Source: an uncultured Campylobacterales bacterium (GTDB lineage: Bacteria; Campylobacterota; Campylobacteria; Campylobacterales; Arcobacteraceae). Taken from it: a stretch of 64,000 nucleotides of DNA. Of the stretch, positions 1 through 8,654 are shown in pieces. Within the stretch, counting starts at the first letter, position 1. Each line of letters opens with the position of its first letter. Under the pieces are notes generated by a model, which had not been told where the DNA came from, made no database searches, and saw only the letters and a list, made by a program, of their open reading frames with translations. The DNA is taken from assembly GCA_947503785.1 (NCBI GenBank), contig CANNFB010000015.1:1-64000 (forward strand), given 5' to 3'. Made by a program: the position numbers and the translations under genes.

Positions 1-70
1 GTCAAGCTCTTCATCGCTGATAATACTGCAGGGTCCCCTTGTGGAAACGTAGGCCGCTGCCAGCTCTTGA
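1..70 (+). rRNA. rrf: 5S ribosomal RNA, 3' end (partial)
   Basis: The first ~70 bases match the 3' third of a bacterial 5S rRNA: the run around positions 31-48 (gggtccccttgtggaaac) and the closing gctgccagc at 57-65 are characteristic. The 5' part lies outside the window. The exact 3' end is uncertain by a few bases because the partner strand of helix I is not visible. It implies that a ribosomal RNA operon ends here. Confidence 0.85.
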
Positions 71-80
71 GTATTTATAC

Positions 81-128
81 AAAAGCTTAGCTTATTCAAT
101 CTTTGATTGTTTGAGCTAAGCTTTTTTT
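81..128 (+). terminator. Intrinsic terminator after the rRNA operon
   Basis: A 12-bp perfect stem (aaaagcttagct at 81-92 with agctaagctttt at 114-125), with a further 5-bp inner pairing (caatc/gattg) below an internal loop, runs straight into a T tract of eight to 128. It is the strongest classical terminator in the window and sits directly behind the 5S end. Confidence 0.85.
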
Positions 129-242
129 TAGCCCTTTTTTTACTATTTATATGAACTCTTATTAAAATATATCCCTAAATTAAATCTTATTGCATATCTT
201 ATAGTTTTATTATCTTCATATGTTATTATAATAAAAAAGGTA

Positions 243-398
243 TGCTTATTAAAAGATTTAAATTTATCTGATGATCAAAGAGTTCAACTAAAAGAAATTA
301 TGATAAAATCTAAAATAGATATGATTAAAAAAATTTATGCTGTTTTAAATACTAAACAAAAAGTACAACTTAAAGTTCTAATAGATATTCAATCTTAA
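243..398 (+). pseudogene. Degraded Spy/CpxP-like (LTxxQ) fragment
   Basis: An open frame ending at the TAA at 396-398 reads LKDLNLSDDQRVQLKEIM and later LNTKQKVQLKVL, i.e. two LTxxQ-like motifs of the Spy/CpxP periplasmic stress family. No ATG, GTG or TTG precedes the first motif in this frame. An ATG at 242 is in another frame and would join it only if one A of the run at 250-253 were removed. No signal peptide remains and the family is normally about three times longer. CpxP-type genes are often next to their two-component system, and a regulator/kinase pair follows 33 bases downstream. A 32-residue product from the ATG at 300 is possible. Remnant status is my inference. Confidence 0.45.
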
Positions 399-431
399 AA
401 ATAAATAAAAGATTTAACAAAAAGGATTAAT

Positions 432-1112
432 TTGATAAAAATTGCAATGATAGAAGATGATGTTGAACTAGCTGTTGTTTTAACTGAATACTTAAAGCAA
501 TTTAATATTGAAGTAACTAATTATGAAGAGCCATTTTTAGCTCTTTCTTCTTTAAAACTAACTACTTATGATTTAATTATACTTGATTTAACACTTCCTG
601 GAATGGATGGATTAGATGTTTGCAAAGCTATTGTAAAAGATTTTGATATTCCTATAATAATTTCAAGTGCTAGAAGCGATATTACTGATAAAGTAACAGC
701 TTTACAGTTAGGTGCTGATGATTATTTACCTAAGCCATATGATCCAAGAGAATTAGAAATTAGGATAAAAACGATTTTACGAAGATTTAATCACTCTAAT
801 ATTCAAGATGAAGTGAAAAATAAAGCATTTATTTTAGATGTGGATAAAAAAGAGATTACAAAAAATGGTAAATATGTTAAACTTACAGCAGCAGAATTTG
901 AAGTTCTATCTCTACTAATTAAAAGAGATGGTTTTGTAATTTCAAGAGAAGATATTTTTGATAATTCAGATTTATTAAATCAAGATTATGAAAGCTCCGG
1001 ATCTTTAGCTGTAATTATAAATAGAATTAGACAAAAAATTGAAGATAATCCAAAAGAACCTAAGTATCTTCATACTATTAGAGGAATGGGGTATAAATTT
1101 CATAATGAATAG
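432..1112 (+). CDS. OmpR/PhoB-family response regulator
   Basis: A 226-residue DNA-binding regulator. The receiver domain (about 1-115) has the acidic pair D9-D10, phospho-acceptor D52 in LILDLTLPG, S79 and K101. The winged-helix output domain (about 125-226) ends in the usual RGMGYKF. It starts at TTG 432, five bases after AAAGGA at 421-426; no better start exists. The kinase gene overlaps its 3' end by 8 bases, so the two are one transcription unit and almost surely partners. The Spy/CpxP-like fragment upstream suggests an envelope-stress role, but the signal cannot be read from sequence. Confidence 0.93.
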   Translation: MIKIAMIEDDVELAVVLTEYLKQFNIEVTNYEEPFLALSSLKLTTYDLIILDLTLPGMDGLDVCKAIVKDFDIPIIISSARSDITDKVTALQLGADDYLPKPYDPRELEIRIKTILRRFNHSNIQDEVKNKAFILDVDKKEITKNGKYVKLTAAEFEVLSLLIKRDGFVISREDIFDNSDLLNQDYESSGSLAVIINRIRQKIEDNPKEPKYLHTIRGMGYKFHNE

Positions 1113-2358
1113 ACAATCAATATTTTTTACAATAACCGTAAGTTTTATAATATCAATTATTTTAGTAATTGCTAGTTTTGGTATTTTAATGACTAAAAAT
1201 TATAAAGTTAAAGAAGCTGAATTATTTCAAAAATATATTCCAATAATAAAATTGGTACTTAGAAAACATCATAAAGATGGCTTAAATATAGACTTTGCAA
1301 AAAGTCTAGAAAATTCTAATTATAGTTTATTTATGGATATGGGAAAAATAAATGCAATTACTTATAATCCTCAAACAAAAGTTTTAATTGAAAGAAAAGA
1401 TCCTCGTGCAAAGATTGTATTTAGAGTTTTAAAATTAGCTGATAATAACTATTTATATATGAAAAAAAGAGGTAAAACTATCTTAGTAAAAGATAATTCA
1501 ACTACAGAAAATAATACGAATATTTATATAATACTTGTATTTTTAATAGTTATTATTACAATAATTTTAATGTATTTTATTACACTACGAAAATTGATGC
1601 CTTTAAAAATATTAAAGGATAAAGTAAAAACTCTAGGAGATGAAAACTTTGATTTTGATTGTTGTAATACTGAATCTAAAGATGAAGTGTCACTTTTAGG
1701 AATGGAGTTTAAAAAAGCTGCTTTAAAATTAAAAAGTTTAAAAGAAGCTAGAAATGTTTTTATTAGAAATATAATGCATGAGTTGAAAACTCCAATTACT
1801 AAAGGAAACTTTTTAACTCAATTAGAACAAAATGAAGAAAATAATGAAAAATTAAAATCTGTATTTTCTAGATTAGAGCTTCTTATTAATGAGTTTGCAT
1901 CGATAGAAGAGTTGATTTCCTCAACAAAAAATATTGAAAAAAAGTTCTATTTTTTAGATGATGTACTTGATAATGCTAAAGATATTCTAATGCTTGAAGA
2001 TGAAATAATACTTGGTTCTTATGATAATAAAAAGATAAATGTTAATTTTAAATTATTTTCAATTGCTACAAAAAACTTAATTGATAATGCTATTAAATAC
2101 TCAGATGATAATAGAGTTACAATCAAGACGCAAGATGAAAATATTATATTTGAAAATAATGGGAAAAAACTAGAACATAATCTAGATAAATATTTTGAGC
2201 CTTTTTTTGCAAATGAAGATAAAGCTAAAGACTCTTTTGGTTTAGGGTTATATATTGTGCACAATATATTAAAAGCAAATGACTATTCTTTAGAATATGA
2301 GTATGATAATGGAATAAATAGATTTATATGTAAAAAGGATAATACATCTACGATATAG
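1105..2358 (+). CDS. Membrane sensor histidine kinase
   Basis: A 417-residue kinase starting at ATG 1105, which overlaps the regulator stop by 8 bases; an upstream in-frame ATG at 1039 lies deep in the regulator and is unlikely. Transmembrane segments at about 5-30 and 140-165 flank a periplasmic sensor region of about 110 residues. A HAMP-like linker follows, then the phospho-acceptor H225 in NIMHELKTPITKG, the N box NLIDNAIKYSDD near 323 and the G box FGLGLYIVHNI near 378. It should phosphorylate the preceding OmpR-type regulator. Architecture resembles ArsS/CpxA-like kinases of Campylobacterota; the ligand is unknown. Confidence 0.92.
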   Translation: MNRQSIFFTITVSFIISIILVIASFGILMTKNYKVKEAELFQKYIPIIKLVLRKHHKDGLNIDFAKSLENSNYSLFMDMGKINAITYNPQTKVLIERKDPRAKIVFRVLKLADNNYLYMKKRGKTILVKDNSTTENNTNIYIILVFLIVIITIILMYFITLRKLMPLKILKDKVKTLGDENFDFDCCNTESKDEVSLLGMEFKKAALKLKSLKEARNVFIRNIMHELKTPITKGNFLTQLEQNEENNEKLKSVFSRLELLINEFASIEELISSTKNIEKKFYFLDDVLDNAKDILMLEDEIILGSYDNKKINVNFKLFSIATKNLIDNAIKYSDDNRVTIKTQDENIIFENNGKKLEHNLDKYFEPFFANEDKAKDSFGLGLYIVHNILKANDYSLEYEYDNGINRFICKKDNTSTI

Positions 2359-3494
2359 TAATAGTAGGAGCTGGTGCTAGTGCTTTAATGTTTGCATCAA
2401 GATTAGATAAAAGAAAATATAAAAATATTTGTTTAATTGATTCAAATGCAAAAATTGGTTCTAAAATAAAAGTTTCTGGTGGAGCTAAGTGTAATATAAC
2501 TAATGAATTAGTTACGTACAAAAATTATTTAGGTGATAGAGATTTTGTAAAAGAAATTTTAGCTAAATACTCAAAAGATGATTTATTAAAATTTTTAAAT
2601 TCAAATGGCGTTAATCCAAAGATTAATCCTAAAATTGTTAAAGGTACTTATTTTTGTAATAGTTCATCAGATGTAATTGAAATGTTTGTAAAACTAACTA
2701 CTCATATTAAAAAATATCTTGATACAAAAGTATTAGAAATAGATTTTGATAAAACTTATAAAATTAAAACTACTAGAAATATTATTGAGTCAAAAAAAGT
2801 AGTCATTGCAAGTGGTGGATTATCTTATCCTGTATTAGGTGCCACATCTATTGCTTTTGACACTGCATTGAAATTTGGACACACAGTTGAAAAACTAGAG
2901 CCTGCACTTGTAGGATTTACAGTTCAAAAAGATCAATTTTGGTTTAAACATTTATCTGGTGTTTCAACTTATGTTAATACATTTGTTGATGGAATGAAAT
3001 TTGAAGGGTCATTTTTATTTGCGCATAAAGGATGTTCGGGTCCGGTAATACTTACTTCATCTTTATATTGGAAAAAAGGAAAAATGGCTATTGATTTTTT
3101 ACCAAAAAATAAAATTGAAGATTTTTTAAAAAGTAATAAAAAAATATCTTCAGCCCTACCTTTTGCTAAAAGATTTACAGAAGAGTTTTTAAAATCTATT
3201 GATTTAGAAGATAAGACAATTTCTTCTTTGAAAAAAGATGAAAAAGAGAAACTATCTATTTTAAAATATTATGAATTTGCACCTGCAGGAAATTTTGGAT
3301 ATACAAAAGCTGAAGTTACACGTGGGGGGATAAATACAGATGAAATTAATCATGACACTTTTGAAAGTTTAAAGCAAAAAGATTTGTTTTTTATTGGAGA
3401 GTGTTTAAATATCACTGGAGAATTAGGTGGCTTTAATTTTCAAATAGCATTTTCTCAAGCAAATATTTGCGCAAAACAGTTGAATAATCTCTAA
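2346..3494 (+). CDS. HI0933/YhiN-family FAD-binding protein (probable ATC start)
   Basis: A flavoprotein of the HI0933/YhiN (aminoacetone oxidase-like) family, 382 residues if read from 2346. The frame upstream of the first ATG (2388) encodes YDIVIVGAGASAL, the FAD-binding glycine motif every member needs, so translation must begin upstream. That stretch contains no ATG, GTG or TTG and is closed by a TAA at 2340. The only well-placed codon is ATC at 2346, six bases after AAAAAGGA (2332-2339). Other family motifs are present: GGAKCNITN near 42-50 and the C-terminal GECLNITGELGGFNFQIAFSQ-type region. The 5' end overlaps the kinase by 13 bases. Function in the cell is not firmly known for the family. 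Confidence 0.82.
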   Translation: MYDIVIVGAGASALMFASRLDKRKYKNICLIDSNAKIGSKIKVSGGAKCNITNELVTYKNYLGDRDFVKEILAKYSKDDLLKFLNSNGVNPKINPKIVKGTYFCNSSSDVIEMFVKLTTHIKKYLDTKVLEIDFDKTYKIKTTRNIIESKKVVIASGGLSYPVLGATSIAFDTALKFGHTVEKLEPALVGFTVQKDQFWFKHLSGVSTYVNTFVDGMKFEGSFLFAHKGCSGPVILTSSLYWKKGKMAIDFLPKNKIEDFLKSNKKISSALPFAKRFTEEFLKSIDLEDKTISSLKKDEKEKLSILKYYEFAPAGNFGYTKAEVTRGGINTDEINHDTFESLKQKDLFFIGECLNITGELGGFNFQIAFSQANICAKQLNNL

Positions 3495-3561
3495 CAAAAG
3501 TTATCCCTAAACTTACACTTGATACAATCACCAAAATATATTTAGAACTTGAAGGATTCAC

Positions 3562-4389
3562 TTGAGAATTGCATTTATTGGTGATATTGTAGGTCGTCCT
3601 GGCCGCAAAATAATAAAAGAAAATTTATCAACAATTAGAAAAGAATATAATATTGATTTTGTAATTGCAAATGGCGAAAATGCAAGTCATGGCTTTGGAT
3701 TAACTACTAAAAATTGTGATGAACTACTTAAAATGGGTATTGATTTAATTACAGGAGGTAATCACTCTTTTGATAAAAAGAAAGATATGATGGTTTTACT
3801 TGAAACTAAACCAGTTTTGAGACCTGATAATTATCCTCCTGGATTAATAGGGAGTGGCCTTAAAATTTGTGATGTACAAACGCCCGAAGGTATTGAAAAA
3901 TTAGCTGTTATTAACTTAATGGGACAATACACAATGCCAACTGTTGAAAATCCATTTAACTGGGCTAGAAAACTTGTAAGCAAACTTCATGATGATGGAA
4001 TTAAAAATATCTTTATTGATTTTCACGCAGAAGTTACAAGTGAAAAAAGAATTATGCTTATGATGCTACAAAATGAAGTAAGTATGATATGTGGAACACA
4101 TACACATGTTGGAACTGATGATTTACAAATTTTTAATAATACTGCTTATTTAACTGATATTGGATTAACAGGATGTAGAGATAATGTTATTGGTATGGAT
4201 AAAAAAATACCAATTCAAAAAGTTGTAACTGGCCTTGGTGGTCATTTTGAAGTTCCAAGTTCTTGTAAATCGATTCTTCAAATAATGGTAACAGATATAA
4301 ATGAAGCAGGAAAAGCTACTGAGTGCTTTAAAATTAAAAAACTATGTAATATGCAAGAATATATAATAACTAAGGCTATGATTGATTAG
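3562..4389 (+). CDS. YmdB-family metallophosphoesterase
   Basis: A 275-residue TIGR00282/YmdB-type phosphodiesterase. It has the opening MRIAFIGDIVGRPGR with the first metal-binding Asp, ANGENASHG, GGNHSFD, a DFHAE segment and the terminal CGTHTHVGTDD, so the full set of metal ligands is present. Bacillus YmdB hydrolyses cyclic nucleotides and affects RNA turnover; the role here is by homology. The start is TTG 3562 after a gaagga ribosome site, giving the canonical N-terminus. The next gene overlaps its end by 8 bases, indicating translational coupling. Confidence 0.92.
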   Translation: MRIAFIGDIVGRPGRKIIKENLSTIRKEYNIDFVIANGENASHGFGLTTKNCDELLKMGIDLITGGNHSFDKKKDMMVLLETKPVLRPDNYPPGLIGSGLKICDVQTPEGIEKLAVINLMGQYTMPTVENPFNWARKLVSKLHDDGIKNIFIDFHAEVTSEKRIMLMMLQNEVSMICGTHTHVGTDDLQIFNNTAYLTDIGLTGCRDNVIGMDKKIPIQKVVTGLGGHFEVPSSCKSILQIMVTDINEAGKATECFKIKKLCNMQEYIITKAMID

Positions 4390-5023
4390 TATTTCTTCTT
4401 CTTATGATTTATTATGTTTTTTAAAAGAACAAACTTTAATAGATGAAAGAAATGAGTTTTGGTGGCCTAATGATAATGAATTTGAAATATTATTAGGTTC
4501 GATATTAACTCAAAATACTAAGTGGGCAAATGTAGAAAAATCTTTAGAAAACTTAAGAGAATTAGATATAGATACCTTAGAAAAGTTATCAAATATTAAT
4601 TTAGAAGAGTTAATTATAGCCATTACTCCAAGTGGTTTTAAAAATCAAAAATCTGTTAGACTTATTGCTTTAGCAAAAAAAATAATAGAAGATTTTGATA
4701 CCTTTAAAAACTTTTGTTTAAATGTAGATAGAACTTGGCTTTTAGAACAAAAAGGAATTGGTCCAGAAACTGCTGATGCAATTCTTTGTTATTCATGTAA
4801 ACAAGAGTATATGGTTGTAGATTCCTATACTCATAGATTGTTAAAAAGATTTGGATATGAGTTTGAAAGTTATGAAGAATTACAAGCTTGGTGTGAATAT
4901 GGAATTAATGAAAATTACGATAAAATAGCCAAATTATATAATTATGAAATCTCATTAAATAAAATTTATGCACGATTTCATGGAAAAATTATCGAGTTTA
5001 TGAAACGTAATCCAAAAGGTTAA
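4382..5023 (+). CDS. magIII: 3-methyladenine DNA glycosylase, MagIII type (HhH-GPD)
   Basis: A 213-residue helix-hairpin-helix glycosylase. GSILTQNTKW lies near residue 38, the hairpin motif is LLEQKGIGPETADAILCYS (about 120-140), and the catalytic Asp is in MVVDSYTHRLLKRFGY. Unlike endonuclease III there is no C-terminal four-Cys iron-sulfur cluster, and the length matches the MagIII enzymes of Helicobacter and relatives, which excise alkylated adenine. The start is TTG 4382, overlapping ymdB by 8 bases. A generic endonuclease III label is the alternative; absence of the cluster argues against it. Confidence 0.85.
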   Translation: MISISSSYDLLCFLKEQTLIDERNEFWWPNDNEFEILLGSILTQNTKWANVEKSLENLRELDIDTLEKLSNINLEELIIAITPSGFKNQKSVRLIALAKKIIEDFDTFKNFCLNVDRTWLLEQKGIGPETADAILCYSCKQEYMVVDSYTHRLLKRFGYEFESYEELQAWCEYGINENYDKIAKLYNYEISLNKIYARFHGKIIEFMKRNPKG

Positions 5024-5028
5024 TTGAT

Positions 5029-5820
5029 ATGATTATTATTCCACAAACAAAAGGTGGTGTAGGGAAGTCTACCGTTGCTATGCAAGTAATAGCTCCTTAT
5101 CTTTATAAAAAACATGGTAAAAAAATCACTTATATTGAAATTGATGATGAAAATAATGATTCAAAATCATTCACAAGAACTGAAATAGTAAATAAAAGAA
5201 TGTTGGGAACTAATAAATTAACTGAGCTTGATGAGTTAATTTTAATGGATGACAATCATGAAGTTATTGTTGATGTTGGTGGAAATAAAACTTCATCACT
5301 GGTTTTAGACGAGATAAAAAAAGTAGGAACTTTTGGAAATATTAAGTGGATTATTCCTTTAGGTGATGGTGAACTTGATGGCAAAAATGCAATTGCCACT
5401 ATGAAGAAAATAAAAAAAATTGAAGATAATCCATCTGAAAATATTATGTTTGCATTAAATAGAGCAATTTCTATGCAACCTGATTATATTGAAGAACAAT
5501 TTATTAATTTCTTTGGTCATAAATATATTGATTCAAATTCAGTTATTTGTGATTTTGTAAAAGATCCAAAATATTTTCCTGTAAAGAATGATAAAGTAAT
5601 TACAATGAGTAGATACCTAGGTTCAACAGTATGGGAAATGGCATATAATAACACTGACTTTGCACAAAAAGCTATCAGAGCAAAAGAGTTAGGTGATATT
5701 GAAAGTGCAAGAAAATATCTTTTCTTTAGAAGAATACAAACAGATGCAAAAGATTATGTAATTAATGTATTAAATAAAATCTTTTGTGATTTAGATACTT
5801 GGATTGATATTAAAAAATGA
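5029..5820 (+). CDS. ParA/MinD-superfamily ATPase
   Basis: A 263-residue deviant Walker ATPase: KGGVGKST at residues 8-15, a Walker A'-like IEIDDENND near 38 and a Walker B-like VIVDVGGNKTS near 80. There is no helix-turn-helix extension, unlike plasmid ParA of the long class, and no ParB gene or centromere-like repeat is adjacent. It resembles StbB/TraL-like small ATPases more than the chromosomal Soj. It overlaps by ATGA the next gene, which encodes a tail-anchored coiled-coil protein; the pair may position something at the membrane. Partner and cargo are unknown. Confidence 0.8.
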   Translation: MIIIPQTKGGVGKSTVAMQVIAPYLYKKHGKKITYIEIDDENNDSKSFTRTEIVNKRMLGTNKLTELDELILMDDNHEVIVDVGGNKTSSLVLDEIKKVGTFGNIKWIIPLGDGELDGKNAIATMKKIKKIEDNPSENIMFALNRAISMQPDYIEEQFINFFGHKYIDSNSVICDFVKDPKYFPVKNDKVITMSRYLGSTVWEMAYNNTDFAQKAIRAKELGDIESARKYLFFRRIQTDAKDYVINVLNKIFCDLDTWIDIKK

Positions 5821-6086
5821 GTGAAATGAGTTTTAAACAAGCAAAAGAGCTTGTTGAAAGAATGGAGTTTTCAGAAATTGCACTTAAAAATGCAACAAAA
5901 GTTTTAGATGATTCATATAAAACTTTTGGAAAAGCTAGCGAAAATTTTGATAAAACTTTAAATAAACAAGAAGAAATTCTAGAAAAACTGCCCCAATTAG
6001 ATAAAAAAATGTCATACATGTTTTTAGCAGTTGCTATTAATATTGGCTTTATTTTAGGTCTTTTAATTGGGAAATATATATTATAA
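5817..6086 (+). CDS. Tail-anchored coiled-coil protein, unknown function
   Basis: An 89-residue protein with a charged, heptad-like helical part (about 1-65, few breaks, many E/K/L) and one C-terminal transmembrane helix (about 66-88, MFLAVAINIGFILGLLIGKY). There is no signal peptide, so the N-terminal coiled coil should face the cytoplasm. The start codon overlaps the stop of the ParA-like gene (ATGA), which makes it a likely membrane partner or receptor for that ATPase. I do not recognise a named family. Confidence 0.75.
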   Translation: MSEMSFKQAKELVERMEFSEIALKNATKVLDDSYKTFGKASENFDKTLNKQEEILEKLPQLDKKMSYMFLAVAINIGFILGLLIGKYIL

Positions 6087-6109
6087 ATTTTTAAATAGGA
6101 TTGTGAATA

Positions 6110-6820
6110 ATGGGTAAACAAGAAAAAATTGTATCAATGTTTAATGATATTGCTGGGACTTATGATGTTGCAAATAGAGTTTTATCAATGGGAATTGATA
6201 AGTCATGGAGAAACAAAGCGTGTAATCTAGCTTTTGATTTTTATGGTAAAACTAAAATAGAAAAAATTGTTGATGTTGCTTGTGGAACTGGTGATATGAT
6301 TCAACATTGGAAAAAAATTGCTAAATCTAATAATATAGAAATTGAAAATATTGTTGGAGTAGATCCAAGTGTTGGAATGATGGAAGTTGGAAAGAAAAAA
6401 CTACCTGAAGTTGAATTTATTGAAGCGGGAGCTGCTTCTATGCCTTTAGAAAGTAATTGCGCTGATATTATTTCTATATCTTATGGAATTAGAAATGTTG
6501 TTCAAAGACAAGAAGCTTTTGATGAATTTGCAAGAGTTCTGAAAAAAGATGGTTTAGTTGTAATTTCAGAATTTACAAAGAATGAAAAAACGAATCCTTT
6601 AGATTATCTAACAGATTTTTATATGAATAAAATTTTGCCTACATTAGGTGGATTGATTTCTAGAAATAAAGAAGCTTACACTTATTTACCAAACTCAATT
6701 GATGAGTTTTTAACAACTGATAATTTATGTAAAGAATTAAAAATAGCTGGCCTTGAACCTATTCATGTAAAAGCTTTTTCTATGAATATTTCAACATTAA
6801 TTATTGCAAGAAAACTTTAA
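6110..6820 (+). CDS. ubiE: Demethylmenaquinone methyltransferase
   Basis: A 236-residue UbiE/MenG-type SAM-dependent methyltransferase: KIVSMFNDIAGTYDVANRVLSMG-type opening, SAM-binding VDVACGTGDM near residue 58, and SYGIRNV plus the EFTKNEKTNPL region typical of the family. It performs the last step of menaquinone synthesis, C-methylation of demethylmenaquinone. A gene for futalosine-route menaquinone synthesis is likely at 58007, so both ends of the pathway appear in this window. xseA follows 16 bases downstream. Confidence 0.93.
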   Translation: MGKQEKIVSMFNDIAGTYDVANRVLSMGIDKSWRNKACNLAFDFYGKTKIEKIVDVACGTGDMIQHWKKIAKSNNIEIENIVGVDPSVGMMEVGKKKLPEVEFIEAGAASMPLESNCADIISISYGIRNVVQRQEAFDEFARVLKKDGLVVISEFTKNEKTNPLDYLTDFYMNKILPTLGGLISRNKEAYTYLPNSIDEFLTTDNLCKELKIAGLEPIHVKAFSMNISTLIIARKL

Positions 6821-6836
6821 TATAATAAGGGATTTT

Positions 6837-8090
6837 ATGAATAACCCAATTACTGTATCTACTTTAAATTCACAAATAAAATCTCTACTTGAAACTACAT
6901 TTATACAAGTATATGTTGAAGGTGAAGTTTCAAATCTGACTTATCATAACTCAGGACATATATACTTTTCTGTAAAAGATCAAAACTCTACAATTTCTTG
7001 TGTGATGTTTAGAGGTAACACTAAATATTTAAAATTTCAATTAGAAGTTGGTCAAAAGATTGTAATTACTGGAAATATCACAGTTTATGCTCCTCGTGGA
7101 AATTATCAACTTTTATGTAATAAGATTCAACCAGCTGGCCAAGGAGCTTTAGCCCTTGCCTATGAGCAGCTAAAAGCTAAATTAGAACAAAAGGGATACT
7201 TTAATCCTGATATAAAAAAAGCACTTCCAAAATATCCTAAAAAAATTGCTTTAGTTACATCTGCAACTGGAGCTGCTATTGAAGATATGAAAAAAGTAGC
7301 CTTACATCGTTGGCCTCTAGTTGTGTTTATTTTAATACCTACTTTAGTGCAAGGTGAGGGCTCTGCTAATGACATATCAAACTCAATTAAATATGCAGAT
7401 ACTTTATCTTGTGATGTCATTATTGCTGGCCGTGGTGGTGGAAGTATTGAAGATTTATGGGCATTTAATGAAGAGATTGTAGCAAATTCAATATATGAGG
7501 CAAGGACTCCAATTATCTCAGCTGTTGGACATGAAGTTGATTATTTAATTTCTGATTTTGTTGCTGATATAAGAGCTGCAACACCTTCTAATGCTATTGA
7601 AATTGCCTTACCTGATATTAATGAACACAGAATGTATTTAGACTCTTTGTCAAATGAGTTTAATAACTTGCTAAAACAAATTTTATTTAATAAAGAACAA
7701 AATGTATTAAATTTAAAAAAGCTATTTAAGCAAAATTCGATTGAAACAAAATTTGAATTTATACAATCAGAAATAAAACTTTTAAAATCATCTTTTCAAT
7801 CAACATTAGCTCAAAAAGCATCAACTTCTCAAAATGAATTAGAGATGTTAAAAAGAACATTTGAAAATAATTATTCTCAATATTTAATAAAACTACAAAA
7901 TAGTATTGATTTATTAAAAAATAATTATGAGCTAAATCATCCTGATAAAAAAGATAAGAATGGCTTTGTACAAATATCTAAAGAAAATAAAATAATTTCT
8001 CTAAGTAATTTGCAAGTAGGTGATATAGTATCTTTACAAAGTCCGAAATATATTGCTACGTGTACAATAAATAATTTAAAAAAACAATAA
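6837..8090 (+). CDS. xseA: Exodeoxyribonuclease VII large subunit
   Basis: A 417-residue XseA. The OB-fold is at about 1-100 (VEGEVSNLTYHNSGHIYFSVKD), followed by the catalytic-domain signatures SATGAAIEDM, GRGGGSIEDLWAFNEE and AVGHEVDYLISDFVADIRA, then a long helical region and a short C-terminal barrel. With the small subunit XseB (not in the window) it degrades single-stranded DNA. The start is ATG 6837 after AAGGGA; an in-frame ATG at 6804 lies inside ubiE and has no ribosome site. Confidence 0.93.
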   Translation: MNNPITVSTLNSQIKSLLETTFIQVYVEGEVSNLTYHNSGHIYFSVKDQNSTISCVMFRGNTKYLKFQLEVGQKIVITGNITVYAPRGNYQLLCNKIQPAGQGALALAYEQLKAKLEQKGYFNPDIKKALPKYPKKIALVTSATGAAIEDMKKVALHRWPLVVFILIPTLVQGEGSANDISNSIKYADTLSCDVIIAGRGGGSIEDLWAFNEEIVANSIYEARTPIISAVGHEVDYLISDFVADIRAATPSNAIEIALPDINEHRMYLDSLSNEFNNLLKQILFNKEQNVLNLKKLFKQNSIETKFEFIQSEIKLLKSSFQSTLAQKASTSQNELEMLKRTFENNYSQYLIKLQNSIDLLKNNYELNHPDKKDKNGFVQISKENKIISLSNLQVGDIVSLQSPKYIATCTINNLKKQ

Positions 8091-8161
8091 GCTTTAAGTT
8101 TAGAATTGATAAAATAAAACAAATTTGTATTTAATAAAGAAGTATAATAAAAGGAATATTT

Positions 8162-8638
8162 ATGGATAATGAAGAAAAAGTAATTGATTATGCTAATACT
8201 AGTGAATTTATGACATTTGAATTAGGCGCAATGAAGTATGCAATTGAATTACCAAAAATTAGAGAAATATTAACTTATCCAGATAATATTACACCCTTAC
8301 CAAATACAGCTGAATGGGTAAAAGGTCTTATTAATTTAAGAGGGGAAGTTGTTCCAATTTTAGATATTAGATTAAAATTCAATACAAGTGCTGGTACTTA
8401 TGATGAAAATACATCAGTAATTGCTGTAATAACTGAAGATAAAAGAATGGTTGGAATCATAGTTGATTTAGTTGATGATGTTCAAAGATTAGATACGAGT
8501 ACACTAGCTTCTGTTTCTGAAATGGGGTCTGCTATTCCTTCTAAATATTTAAAAGGTTATGTTAGATTAGATAATAATGAAATGCTAGTTGTTATGGATA
8601 TTGAAAGAGTTGTAGATAAAGAAGAGTTAAAAGACTAA
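8162..8638 (+). CDS. cheW: Chemotaxis coupling protein CheW
   Basis: A 158-residue single-domain CheW. It shows FELGAMKYAIELPKIREIL near the start, then NTAEWVKGLINLRGEVVPILDIRLKF, the signature that contacts receptors and CheA. It links methyl-accepting receptors to the CheA kinase. It is followed closely (16 bases) by a CheY-like protein and then by a REC-PAS protein, so this is a small signalling cluster separate from any cheA operon. Ribosome site AAAAGGA precedes the ATG. Confidence 0.92.
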   Translation: MDNEEKVIDYANTSEFMTFELGAMKYAIELPKIREILTYPDNITPLPNTAEWVKGLINLRGEVVPILDIRLKFNTSAGTYDENTSVIAVITEDKRMVGIIVDLVDDVQRLDTSTLASVSEMGSAIPSKYLKGYVRLDNNEMLVVMDIERVVDKEELKD

Positions 8639-8654
8639 ATTTATTGGAAAAATT

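Noticed and set aside
1039-1104. Upstream in-frame ATG as start of the sensor kinase
   Set aside because: It would place 22 extra residues inside the regulator gene, without ribosome site, ahead of a good N-terminal membrane helix beginning at ATG 1105.
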